DNA from: Rossellomorea aquimaris
GTDB lineage: Bacteria; Bacillota; Bacilli; Bacillales; Bacillaceae_B
DNA: 64,000 nt
Reading direction: 5' to 3'
Assembly (NCBI RefSeq): GCF_008180865.1
Contig: NZ_VTEX01000001.1
Span: 1,265,809-1,329,808 of the forward strand
Position numbers and translations under genes: made by a program. The notes below the pieces were generated by a model. The model had not been told where the DNA came from. It saw only the letters and a list, made by a program, of their open reading frames with translations, and did no database searches. Positions 9,145 to 16,942 of the stretch are shown here, one piece after another. The first letter of the stretch is position 1, and every line of letters starts with the position of its first letter.

Positions 9145-10002
9145 TCACACAATGGAAATCATCATTGAATCGCAAACGGGCTTATAGCCGATTTCCATAT
9201 AAATCTTGTTGGAGGTGGGATTATCCAAGTCCGTATAAAGGGAACAAAAGGAGTGGTCCTTCAACAAAAGACGGCTCAGTTCTGCTACAACAGAAGACGC
9301 GTACCCTTTTCTCCTGTATTCTGAAGGGGTGTATACAAAATTTACGGTAATGCCGTTTTCCGTTTTTCTTGCACCCCGTGCCATGGAAACAGGCTTCCCA
9401 TCCACTTCCCACAAAAACACATATGGTTCATTTTCAATCATATCCCTTGACCGATTCAATGCCTCTCCCTCAGTAAGAGCCAGTTCCCCGGTATCTTCTA
9501 CAAAACCTATCAACCATTGGGCAAGGAGCTCTTCATGTTCTTTACGCACAGCTATCATCTTCCCACCGCTTAACGGGATATCATTCACTTTACCCAGTTG
9601 ATATACACGCTGATTCATTTTCACATTGTATCTATCTCCCGTTAAATGACACCAAGCGTGTGTCAATTGAAGTGCGAGCTCCTTCTCTGCTAAAAAACCC
9701 GGGAAGTTGATACCCGTATTTCCACAAAACGAATGTAGCTCTTTGACTATCTCATGTACGCCTTCTTTCTCCACCTTAAGTGTACTGACAAGGTAATGAG
9801 GAGGGGTCATGATTAGAGATCCCATCACCGTCCCGACCTCATTTTCCACTAAAAGAAGAAGAGGATCTTTATATTTGTCACTCGTTTTCATCGTGTTCAA
9901 CAAACCCAAAGGCAGGTTATTCGCCGCTTCATCCTCCATTAAAAGGGAATGGACCTTTTCGTGGAAGACTGTCGGGTCTTTATACTGTATCAACTTGTAC
10001 AT
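9145..10002 (-). CDS. GNAT family N-acetyltransferase, two-part
   Basis: 285 residues. The C-terminal half (about 200-285) is a recognisable GNAT fold: YVFLWEVDGKPVSMARGARK, GITVNFVYTPSEYRRKGYASSVVAELSR with the acetyl-CoA pyrophosphate loop (Arg/Gly-x-Gly/Ala-like RRKGYA), and LYTDLDNPTSNKIYMEIGYKPV. The N-terminal half is a divergent GNAT-like or helper domain. Substrate unknown. 48 bp downstream of the carotenoid-desaturase-like gene and likely cotranscribed with it. Confidence 0.82.
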   Translation of the reverse strand: MYKLIQYKDPTVFHEKVHSLLMEDEAANNLPLGLLNTMKTSDKYKDPLLLLVENEVGTVMGSLIMTPPHYLVSTLKVEKEGVHEIVKELHSFCGNTGINFPGFLAEKELALQLTHAWCHLTGDRYNVKMNQRVYQLGKVNDIPLSGGKMIAVRKEHEELLAQWLIGFVEDTGELALTEGEALNRSRDMIENEPYVFLWEVDGKPVSMARGARKTENGITVNFVYTPSEYRRKGYASSVVAELSRLLLKDHSFCSLYTDLDNPTSNKIYMEIGYKPVCDSMMISIV

Positions 10003-10050
10003 ATTATCACCCCATTCCCAGAATTCGACATAAGTAGTCGAGGTTCCTTC

Positions 10051-11562
10051 TTACCTCTGAAGTTTTCTGCCTGTAATGGAGTGAAATACATGGTAAGCAC
10101 TTACAGATACACCGATGGTCCCTGCACCTGGAAAGACTGAATCTCCACATACCCATATATTTTTCAATGGAGTCCTGTGAGAGAGACTCTTGAAGAGAGC
10201 ATGGTCATTAGATTGAGGAAATCCACCGACTATGCCCCCGGGCCGCCCGGTAAATCGTTCCCATGCTTTAGGTGCCCCAGTGTAAATATCTACAATGCTA
10301 TCTCTTATAGTTGGAATGACTGATTCTATGGAATTGATCAATTTCTCCTTAAGATCCTCCTTGTATGTATCATATTTTTCTTTGGTTTTCCATTCTTCTA
10401 ATTTAGTATGTGTTGATACCGTTAAGGTACGGAATCCTTTCGGGGCACGCTTACGATCATTTGGATGGGATAGCGATAAGAAGAGATGGTCCCCTTCTGT
10501 CATATTTCCATTTGGGCTTGCACAAATTTGGGAAAACAACGGATAGGATTCCGGTAGTGATTCTTCTTTCAATAACATGTATAGGGACATGGTGCCCCAA
10601 ATTGCTTCATCCTCTTTTGCTTTTAGATAGGTATCAAGTTTGGGTGTATATTGTGGGGGAAGAAGATTTTTTAAGGATTGTACCGGAACGTTGCATACAA
10701 CATGATTTGCACGATATTCATTGCCTCTATGATCAAGGATTATCCATTCTTCACCAGAATGATCACGGTCGATGCAAACCACCTTTCTCCCTAAAGTCGC
10801 TTTAACCCCTATGGATTCTGAAAATCCGACAAGACTATGGGCTATTTCGAATAATCCACCATCCAGATAAAATGCTCCTTCATGATAAATATCCAAACCG
10901 AGGCATCCCAGCAATAAAGAGCATTGATCGCTGGTCACCTGCATGCTATCGATCAGTTGTCCATCGATAAAATGCTTAAAAGAAGAATGTTGGTGGATTC
11001 CGTGTTTTTCTAATAAATCGAGCATTGTTTTCTGGAAGGAAGGAATCAGTGTCAGAGTTCTGGGGTGTAAACTCATCGTTAGCTCCACCCAATCTTTTAG
11101 CGTTTTAGGAGGAAGTATCGGGAGCGCGACCATCAGCTTTCGAATTTCGTCGGCTATCCTGTACACTTCTTCATAAAAAGCGCTGAGCTTCGATGATACT
11201 TCGGGATATGCTTTCTTCAACTGATTCACATGTGTTTCCCTATTACGGTAGAATATCAGTGTTTTGTCAGGAAGATGAATGTCCATAACCTCATCAAGCA
11301 TGAAAGACACAGGGGGTTCTATCCCTAAATAGTCAAAAATACGCTGATGGATCCCTCCTTTTTCAAAACCCATTCCAAGAGTCGCCCCTACGGGAAATAA
11401 GGCTTTTCCTCTCTGGAATTTACCAGCGCATCCTCCCCATTCCCTGGAAGCCTCAAGAATCTGTACATTGTAATCAGCACTTCCAAGGAGTGAAGCTGCG
11501 GTCAGACCGCCGATTCCTCCACCTATTATAACAACAGAATTTTCCAAGATACTGCACCCCAT
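10051..11562 (-). CDS. FAD-dependent oxidoreductase, CrtI/CrtN (phytoene desaturase) superfamily
   Basis: 503 residues. The N-terminal Rossmann motif VVIIGGGIGGLTAASLL followed by EASREWGGCAGKF binds FAD; the C-terminal IWVCGDSVFPGAGTIGVSVSAYHVF is the conserved second FAD segment of carotene desaturases, isomerases and related enzymes. The substrate cannot be read off: it could be a carotenoid desaturase, oxidase or CrtISO-like enzyme, or a related amine-oxidase-like protein. Start is uncertain (ATG 11562, with a possible TTG ten codons in). It is 28 kb from the carotenoid operon at 39-43 kb and may act in the same pathway. Confidence 0.8.
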   Translation of the reverse strand: MGCSILENSVVIIGGGIGGLTAASLLGSADYNVQILEASREWGGCAGKFQRGKALFPVGATLGMGFEKGGIHQRIFDYLGIEPPVSFMLDEVMDIHLPDKTLIFYRNRETHVNQLKKAYPEVSSKLSAFYEEVYRIADEIRKLMVALPILPPKTLKDWVELTMSLHPRTLTLIPSFQKTMLDLLEKHGIHQHSSFKHFIDGQLIDSMQVTSDQCSLLLGCLGLDIYHEGAFYLDGGLFEIAHSLVGFSESIGVKATLGRKVVCIDRDHSGEEWIILDHRGNEYRANHVVCNVPVQSLKNLLPPQYTPKLDTYLKAKEDEAIWGTMSLYMLLKEESLPESYPLFSQICASPNGNMTEGDHLFLSLSHPNDRKRAPKGFRTLTVSTHTKLEEWKTKEKYDTYKEDLKEKLINSIESVIPTIRDSIVDIYTGAPKAWERFTGRPGGIVGGFPQSNDHALFKSLSHRTPLKNIWVCGDSVFPGAGTIGVSVSAYHVFHSITGRKLQR

Positions 11563-11604
11563 TCATTGATTCTTTTCTAAAATGTACGCTTTTCCCTTAT
11601 TAAA

Positions 11605-11635
11605 TACAAAAATGGATGGGTTAAACCCATCCATT
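11605..11635 (-). terminator. Terminator of yhdT-panF, enclosing the panF stop codon
   Basis: Perfect inverted repeat AATGGATGGGT-TTAA-ACCCATCCATT followed on the minus strand by TTTTGTATTT. The panF stop TAA (11621-11623) is in the loop. Confidence 0.75.
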
Positions 11636-13063
11636 CTGCCGATATTGTACTTGAGTAAAAAGGGAAACGACCACATACATGAAAAACGAAATGACAATTG
11701 GAAATATGACCGTGTGCATATCCAGATAATTAGGTGCGAAACTGTGAAATAAAATGTACGCTACCAGTCCTGAAATCATAGAAGCAAAGGCACCATGAGC
11801 ATTTCCTTTTTTCCAATATAAACCTAAAACGATTGGCCAGATAAATACAGCTTCAAGTCCTCCAAATGAAAATAAATTAAGCCAGATAATTAATTCAGGC
11901 GGACTCAGCGCCATAAGAAAAACGAGTATTCCCGTTATACTAGTCACCCAAAAGCTGATTTTTTTGACTTGTTTTTCCTTTGCATCCTTATTGATGAAAT
12001 TCATATACACATCTTTCACAATAGCCGAGGATACAATCAATAATAACGAATCCACTGTCGACATGATCGCGGCCATTGGAGCAGCCAGGACAATCCCGGC
12101 AAGCCATGGTGGAAGAACTTCTAATGCGAGAAGGGGCATGACTTTATCAGCCACTTCTATTCCCGGGACTACGACCCTTGCAAGCACACCAATCAAGTGC
12201 ATACCGAGCATAATGGACCCGACCACAATGGTTCCGATTATGAGCGCTCTGTGCAAGGATCTGGAATTCTTATAGCTCATGGCTCTAACTGCCACTTGAG
12301 GTAATCCGACAACACCCACACCCACTAAAATCCAGAAAGAAGAAATATAGCGGGCACTTAATTCTCCATCAGGACCATGTGGACTTAATAAGTCAGGGTT
12401 TTCCGCTTTCAATCCCATCATGATGTTCTCCATGCCACCTCCGGCTATGATAGTGGCAATCAACAGAATAATGGTCCCACCAAGCATGACCACACCTTGA
12501 ATGGCATCCGTGATGGCAACCGCACGAAAGCCCCCGATAATGACGTAAACAAGTACCGATACGGCAAACAGAAAAAGAGCACTCTCGTAAGATAAACCGG
12601 TTAAAGATTCAATGAGCCTTGCTCCCCCTACCCATTGAGCAATCATGGCTGAGAATAAAAAGATGATAATACTGATGGCCGATAGAATCGTGATCTTATT
12701 ACTGCCATATCTGCCTTGTAGATAGTCGATCAAAGTAACGGCCTTGTATTTCCGGGCCATAATCGCGAACTTTTTCCCAAGTATAAGGAGAACAAAGTAA
12801 CCTGTCACAACCTGTGACATGGCCAAAAGAACCCACGATAAACCATATGTATATGCTGCGCCCGGCCCTCCGATGAAACTACTGGCACTTCCATAGGTCG
12901 CAATCATGGTCATCGCCAAGATAAATCCGCCAAGCTGACGGCTTCCCAAGAAGTATTCCTGGACAAAGGAATCTGCTCTACTCACATTTCTGGCCGCATA
13001 AATTCCCACAATAAAAATCAAGATTAAAAAAGCGAATAAGGGAATCAATGCCATACTATTCAT
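11621..13063 (-). CDS. panF: Sodium/pantothenate symporter (SSS family)
   Basis: About 480 residues, with 12-13 predicted transmembrane helices. Member of the sodium:solute symporter family; the segments YFLGSRQLGGFILAMTMIATYGSASSF, GGFRAVAITDAIQGVVM and APMAAIMSTVDSLLL match PanF closely. Imports pantothenate with Na+. The preceding small gene is YhdT, the usual PanF partner, which strengthens the substrate call. I prefer ATG 13063 (GAGGGGG 6 bases upstream, overlapping the yhdT stop by 8 bases) over the frame's first ATG at 13084. Confidence 0.9.
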   Translation of the reverse strand: MNSMALIPLFAFLILIFIVGIYAARNVSRADSFVQEYFLGSRQLGGFILAMTMIATYGSASSFIGGPGAAYTYGLSWVLLAMSQVVTGYFVLLILGKKFAIMARKYKAVTLIDYLQGRYGSNKITILSAISIIIFLFSAMIAQWVGGARLIESLTGLSYESALFLFAVSVLVYVIIGGFRAVAITDAIQGVVMLGGTIILLIATIIAGGGMENIMMGLKAENPDLLSPHGPDGELSARYISSFWILVGVGVVGLPQVAVRAMSYKNSRSLHRALIIGTIVVGSIMLGMHLIGVLARVVVPGIEVADKVMPLLALEVLPPWLAGIVLAAPMAAIMSTVDSLLLIVSSAIVKDVYMNFINKDAKEKQVKKISFWVTSITGILVFLMALSPPELIIWLNLFSFGGLEAVFIWPIVLGLYWKKGNAHGAFASMISGLVAYILFHSFAPNYLDMHTVIFPIVISFFMYVVVSLFTQVQYRQNGWV

Positions 13064-13331
13064 GATCATCCCCCTCATCGTCAAAAGGAATGTCAGTAAG
13101 CATGTACTTTACGACGATAATCACTAACAATACCATAAGAAAAAAGCCAACGATGCAGCTGTAAAAAAACCATTCAGGCATCCCGAGGATCCAATCGTAA
13201 TCTGAAACCTGTTGACCACCTAAACCGAATGCAAAACCATACCACCATAAGAAATTTATAAGAACAAGTGCTATTCCTATCAGTGCCTCGTGACCAGCAA
13301 CCCTGAACCGTTTATCTTCATTATGATCCAC
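13056..13331 (-). CDS. yhdT: YhdT family small membrane protein
   Basis: 91 residues with two hydrophobic helices (about 17-37 and 52-72) separated by GGQQVSDYDWILGMPEWFF, the YhdT family pattern. YhdT proteins are found next to panF in many bacteria and are thought to assist or accompany pantothenate uptake; the exact role is not established. Acidic C-terminus DDEGDDHE. Overlaps the panF start by 8 bp. Confidence 0.88.
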   Translation of the reverse strand: MDHNEDKRFRVAGHEALIGIALVLINFLWWYGFAFGLGGQQVSDYDWILGMPEWFFYSCIVGFFLMVLLVIIVVKYMLTDIPFDDEGDDHE

Positions 13332-13400
13332 TTACTTTTACCCCTCCTTGAAATACACATCCTTTAACAATTTACGACAGGAAGAAATGAAATGCAATAT

Positions 13401-13442
13401 AAAAAGACAGACCGGAACCATATGCATCCGGTCTGTCTTTTT
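13401..13442. terminator. Orphan bidirectional terminator-like hairpin between divergent genes
   Basis: Arms AAAAAGACAGACCGGA (13401-13416) and TCCGGTCTGTCTTTTT (13427-13442), a 16-bp perfect stem with A/T tails on both sides. No gene ends here: yhdT starts at 13331 leftwards and the next gene starts at 13671 rightwards. On the minus strand it would lie in the yhdT-panF leader. Confidence 0.7.
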
Positions 13443-13511
13443 ATATTTAATAAAGGGGGTTTTTCATGAACCATTCTCTCTATTGAAAGAGGGGGAACTC
13501 TTTTGTTTAAA

Positions 13512-13532
13512 TGAGAATGATTTTCAATATCA
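13512..13532. promoter_or_regulatory. Candidate Fur box
   Basis: TGAGAAT-g-ATTTTCA matches the Fur 7-1-7 consensus TGATAAT-n-ATTATCA at 12 of 14 positions; a second overlapping 7-1-7 (TGATTTT-c-AATATCA) is offset by 6 bp, the arrangement known for Bacillus Fur boxes. Located 140 bp upstream of the membrane protein gene at 13671 and 180 bp upstream of yhdT. Confidence 0.45.
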
Positions 13533-13670
13533 TTTTAATCCCTCTAATAATAAATGTCAACATAAAACTTTTATTTATATAAGGAAATATTTGGTGCCTT
13601 AAAATGTGAATTATGATAAAATTCTAAATTGAGCTTATATTATAGAGATAGAGAATCGAGGGGGATATGT

Positions 13671-15221
13671 TTGAAAGAGAAATTCAAATCATTTGGAATA
13701 CCTTTAGTGTTAATCATCCTGTTTATAGGAGCATTATTTCTTCACCAGCTGTTACAAGTAAAAGAACAACCACAGCCTGATTGGAGTAGATCCATCCCAT
13801 TAAACTACACTTCTGAAGAACGCCCTGTTATCTTTAATGGAGATAAAGCACTCTTCTTGGCAAGTAACGGGAAAATTACAGGGTTTACTTTCGAGGGGGC
13901 ACTGGATTCAACCAGTGAAACAACGCTAGACACCAGCGTTACCCGGGGCCACCCTTTTTGGACAGACGGTACGAAGGTCATTCAGATCAAGGATGACAAG
14001 TTAATCTCTTCAGAGAATAATGAAGTAATGACGATTGCTGAGGAAGCAACAGGAACCAGTGCGGCAATGAACTTTGTGTATTTCTGGAATAAAGAGAACC
14101 TTTTTTCTCTTAATCCTACTGATTTATCAACGAAAGAGGTTTTCAGCTTTTCTAATGAAATCCTGGACGTCTATATTGGAAATAGTGGCAGTGCCGTAGT
14201 ACAGGTTAAAATAGATGACGGTCACTCTCACCTGTACTACATGGATGAGACGTTCCAAGTAGTGAAAAATCCATTTGCAATCGTAAACACAGCAACGAAT
14301 CACCACATTAATGGATTAACCTTTACCGCGGAAAATAATCAATTAACACTTCTATATAATGAAGAGATGAGAGCCCAGGGCACATTGTCATATAAGATTT
14401 TCAAGTTACAAACACCGATGGATGAAATAGGATCTTCTATTTTGAAGCCCACAAAAATCGATTTTATGAACGAAATGTCAGGGAGCAAACTTCAAAGTCC
14501 AAGAACCGCACAACTTCTTTCCATTAATGGAGAAAAATCCATTCTCTTCACATCTGAAGGTCATCGGGTTGGGGATGAAAATGCGATCAGTCTATATGTA
14601 GCACCCTTCAGTGACTCTAATCAATTAACAGCGGCACCGGTCAGTACAACAAAACATTTTACTTATTCTCCACTTCAGCTTACCAATAAGAATATTGCTT
14701 GGTTGGATTATGATGGAGATACGTATGAATTATTTGGTGCTTCACAAGATGCACAAGTTATCGCCGATAGCATAGAATGGTCGAAACGAAGTGTCAAAGA
14801 AGCCGTAAACAATTCCGTACTAATGATATTCAGCAGCTTAATCACGATCATGGTTTCATTTTATTGGGTACTGCCTTCCCTATTTCTTTTAATTCTGCTT
14901 TATATTTTTAAACCAAATATATTTGAGAAGGAAGAGATCAACTGGGTTGAATATGCCTCTATCATTATGTTTTTAGTAATGCCGATAACCTTCATCACTA
15001 AAGCGATGGGCGATTATTTCTACTTTGCTGCTCCGGAATACCTGATGTTTTCAGGAAGTGAATATATAGTATTACTCGTTATCAGCGCCATTACTTCACT
15101 ATTATGGAAAGTTGGGAGAGATCCTGACTGGGGTACTTTTGGTGGAGTATTCTATTTCATGGGTATTTATATTCTACTCTATGCCACTTTAATTGGACCG
15201 TATATTTTTAATTTATTTTAA
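13671..15221 (+). CDS. Unknown membrane protein with large extracytoplasmic domain
   Basis: 516 residues; I do not recognise the family. One N-terminal membrane helix (IPLVLIILFIGALFLHQLL), then about 350 residues rich in beta-strand-like segments with repeats of short hydrophobic strands ending in Asp/Asn turns (for example GHPFWTDGTKVIQIKDDKLI), suggestive of a beta-propeller, then four or five C-terminal helices (from about 395). Start chosen as TTG 13671, 6 bases after GAGGGGG; the frame is open from 13629. A candidate Fur box lies upstream. Function not assignable from sequence. Confidence 0.75.
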   Translation: MKEKFKSFGIPLVLIILFIGALFLHQLLQVKEQPQPDWSRSIPLNYTSEERPVIFNGDKALFLASNGKITGFTFEGALDSTSETTLDTSVTRGHPFWTDGTKVIQIKDDKLISSENNEVMTIAEEATGTSAAMNFVYFWNKENLFSLNPTDLSTKEVFSFSNEILDVYIGNSGSAVVQVKIDDGHSHLYYMDETFQVVKNPFAIVNTATNHHINGLTFTAENNQLTLLYNEEMRAQGTLSYKIFKLQTPMDEIGSSILKPTKIDFMNEMSGSKLQSPRTAQLLSINGEKSILFTSEGHRVGDENAISLYVAPFSDSNQLTAAPVSTTKHFTYSPLQLTNKNIAWLDYDGDTYELFGASQDAQVIADSIEWSKRSVKEAVNNSVLMIFSSLITIMVSFYWVLPSLFLLILLYIFKPNIFEKEEINWVEYASIIMFLVMPITFITKAMGDYFYFAAPEYLMFSGSEYIVLLVISAITSLLWKVGRDPDWGTFGGVFYFMGIYILLYATLIGPYIFNLF

Positions 15222-15231
15222 TGATAAATGG

Positions 15232-15268
15232 AAATAAGCGCTCAGAAGAATTTCTGTGCGCTTTATTT
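15232..15268. terminator. Bidirectional terminator
   Basis: AAATAAGCGCTCAGAA / TTCTGTGCGCTTTATTT between convergent genes ending at 15221 and 15273. A/T-rich tails on both strands. Confidence 0.75.
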
Positions 15269-15272
15269 CTAT

Positions 15273-15941
15273 TTAATTCTCTCTTTCTTTCCAATGTTTT
15301 CGTTTATGGAAGTAAGCATAAATGACGATACAAAGCGTCAACCATGCACCTCCCGCAGTGAAACCTCCAAGAATGTCACTTGGATAATGCACCCCTAAAT
15401 ACACTCTGCTAAGACCAATCAATAGCACTAGGAAGCTGACAGCAATGACACTTGCCCACTTATACCGTTTATGATCTAATGCCCGAAATAATATGAATGC
15501 AAGGGTCCCGTAGAATACAAAGGAACTCATGGAATGACCACTGGGAAAACTATAACCGCCTTGCTCGATCAGTGCTTCAATATCAGGTCTTTCCCGTTTG
15601 AAAATCCATTTTAGCAGCCAATTAAATCCTGCTCCTGTTGTGATGGTAATTCCTACAAACAGAGCAAGTGGATACTTCTTGAGAAACAAAAGTATGACCA
15701 CAACACAAATGGCAAATATTGTGATCCCTTCCACGCCACCCAAAAAGGTAATCGACGTCATAAAGGTCGTTAACCCCGGGGAAATGAACCCTCTTACAAT
15801 CTCAGAAACACCATTGTCAAATTGTGCGATTTCATTTTCTTTCCACTCCTCGACAATCGTCACGAATCCCCATGTAAATGCAATTAGACAAATGACTGAT
15901 AGGACAACAAATATTCCTTGTTTTATTTCTTTCTCCTCCAA
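15273..15941 (-). CDS. PAP2 family membrane phosphatase
   Basis: 222 residues and about six membrane helices. All three PAP2 motifs are present: KWIFKRERP, the central SFPSGHSMSS, and SRVYLGVHYPSDILGG. Such enzymes dephosphorylate lipid pyrophosphates or phosphatidate (YodM, BcrC, PgpB types). B. subtilis yodM lies in the yodJ-deoD-yodL-yozD segment; here that segment at 57-64 kb has no PAP2 gene, so this could be a relocated yodM-like gene, but that is inference. Starts 33 bp after the ku stop and could share its transcript. Confidence 0.9.
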   Translation of the reverse strand: MEEKEIKQGIFVVLSVICLIAFTWGFVTIVEEWKENEIAQFDNGVSEIVRGFISPGLTTFMTSITFLGGVEGITIFAICVVVILLFLKKYPLALFVGITITTGAGFNWLLKWIFKRERPDIEALIEQGGYSFPSGHSMSSFVFYGTLAFILFRALDHKRYKWASVIAVSFLVLLIGLSRVYLGVHYPSDILGGFTAGGAWLTLCIVIYAYFHKRKHWKEREN

Positions 15942-15974
15942 AACTTGTCCCTCTCTTTATTCACGACTTATATT

Positions 15975-16805
15975 TTATTGAGCTTTTTTCTTTGAAGTCG
16001 TTTTCTTTTTCGTTTGTTTTTTCGTCTTTTTAGGTTTGGATGAATCAATGGAGGCTTGAAGTGCCGCCATTAAATCTGTCACATTTTCTCTTGGCTCTTT
16101 TTCTTTCGTTGTGACTACCTTTTCCCCGGTTTGCTTTGATTCAATCAACTGACTCAAGCGTTCACGATACTGATCTTTATAATTCTCCGGTTGAAATTCA
16201 GTTGTAAGCTGATCAATCAACATCGTTGCTGTTTCCAGCTCTTTGTCCGTTATTTCATCTTCTTCTGGAACATTCGGTACATCACCCGTGCCTCTTACCT
16301 CATCTGGATAATGAATGGTTTCCATTACAAGCGTATTCTCATACACCCGAACGATGGAGAGTTGTTCCTTCGAACGCATCGTGATCTTGGCAATCCCAAC
16401 TTTCCCGGATTCCTGAAGAGCTTTTCGCAATAATGAATATGCTTTTTTCCCTCCATCATTAGGTGAAACGAAATAACTCCGATCAAAGAATATGGGGTCG
16501 ATTTCCTCCATTTTGATAAAGTCTACTATTTCCACTGCTTTATCCCCGTTTGCTTCCTTCAATTCCTTCAATTCCTCTTCTTCAAGAACGACAAATTTCC
16601 CCTTGGTCACTTCATAACCCTTAACGATGTCATCATGTTCGATTTCTTTTTCACAAGCTGGACATACTTTTTCATATTTAATTGGAGTATGACACTCTTT
16701 ATGAAGTGAACGAAGCTTTATATCACGATCTTCTGTAGCAGAATGAAGTTTAATGGGGATGTTCACCAGTCCAAAACTGATAGAGCCTTTCCAAATCGTA
16801 TGCAT
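15975..16805 (-). CDS. ku: Ku protein, non-homologous end joining
   Basis: 276 residues. Bacterial Ku homodimers bind DNA ends and recruit LigD. N-terminus MHTIWKGSISFGLVNIPIKL is the family signature, followed by LRSLHKECHTPIKYEKVCPACEKEI. The C-terminal tail is strongly basic (KKTKKQTKKKTTSKKK), as in Ku proteins that contact LigD and DNA. Divergent from ligD with a 137-bp shared upstream region, as in the B. subtilis ykoV/ykoU locus, where expression is in the forespore; no clear sigma-G promoter was visible to me here. Confidence 0.95.
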   Translation of the reverse strand: MHTIWKGSISFGLVNIPIKLHSATEDRDIKLRSLHKECHTPIKYEKVCPACEKEIEHDDIVKGYEVTKGKFVVLEEEELKELKEANGDKAVEIVDFIKMEEIDPIFFDRSYFVSPNDGGKKAYSLLRKALQESGKVGIAKITMRSKEQLSIVRVYENTLVMETIHYPDEVRGTGDVPNVPEEDEITDKELETATMLIDQLTTEFQPENYKDQYRERLSQLIESKQTGEKVVTTKEKEPRENVTDLMAALQASIDSSKPKKTKKQTKKKTTSKKKAQ

Positions 16806-16942
16806 ATATCAATACCCTCCTTCACATAAACTAATCCCTTATCATTATCATTTAGTTGATCGATACTCTTCATTCCCTTAAACATTTGGAAATAAATAAA
16901 CCCTCATTGGTCACACTAATACTAAAAATCAGGTGAATAGAT

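Noticed and set aside
13348-13602. 84-residue plus-strand frame between yhdT and the membrane protein
   Set aside because: Crosses the orphan terminator and Fur-like box, has no ribosome site and no protein-like pattern.
16806-16942. Sigma-G promoters expected for ku and ligD
   Set aside because: CACACTA (16912-16918) is close to the -10 consensus but no acceptable -35 is at the right distance; not claimed.
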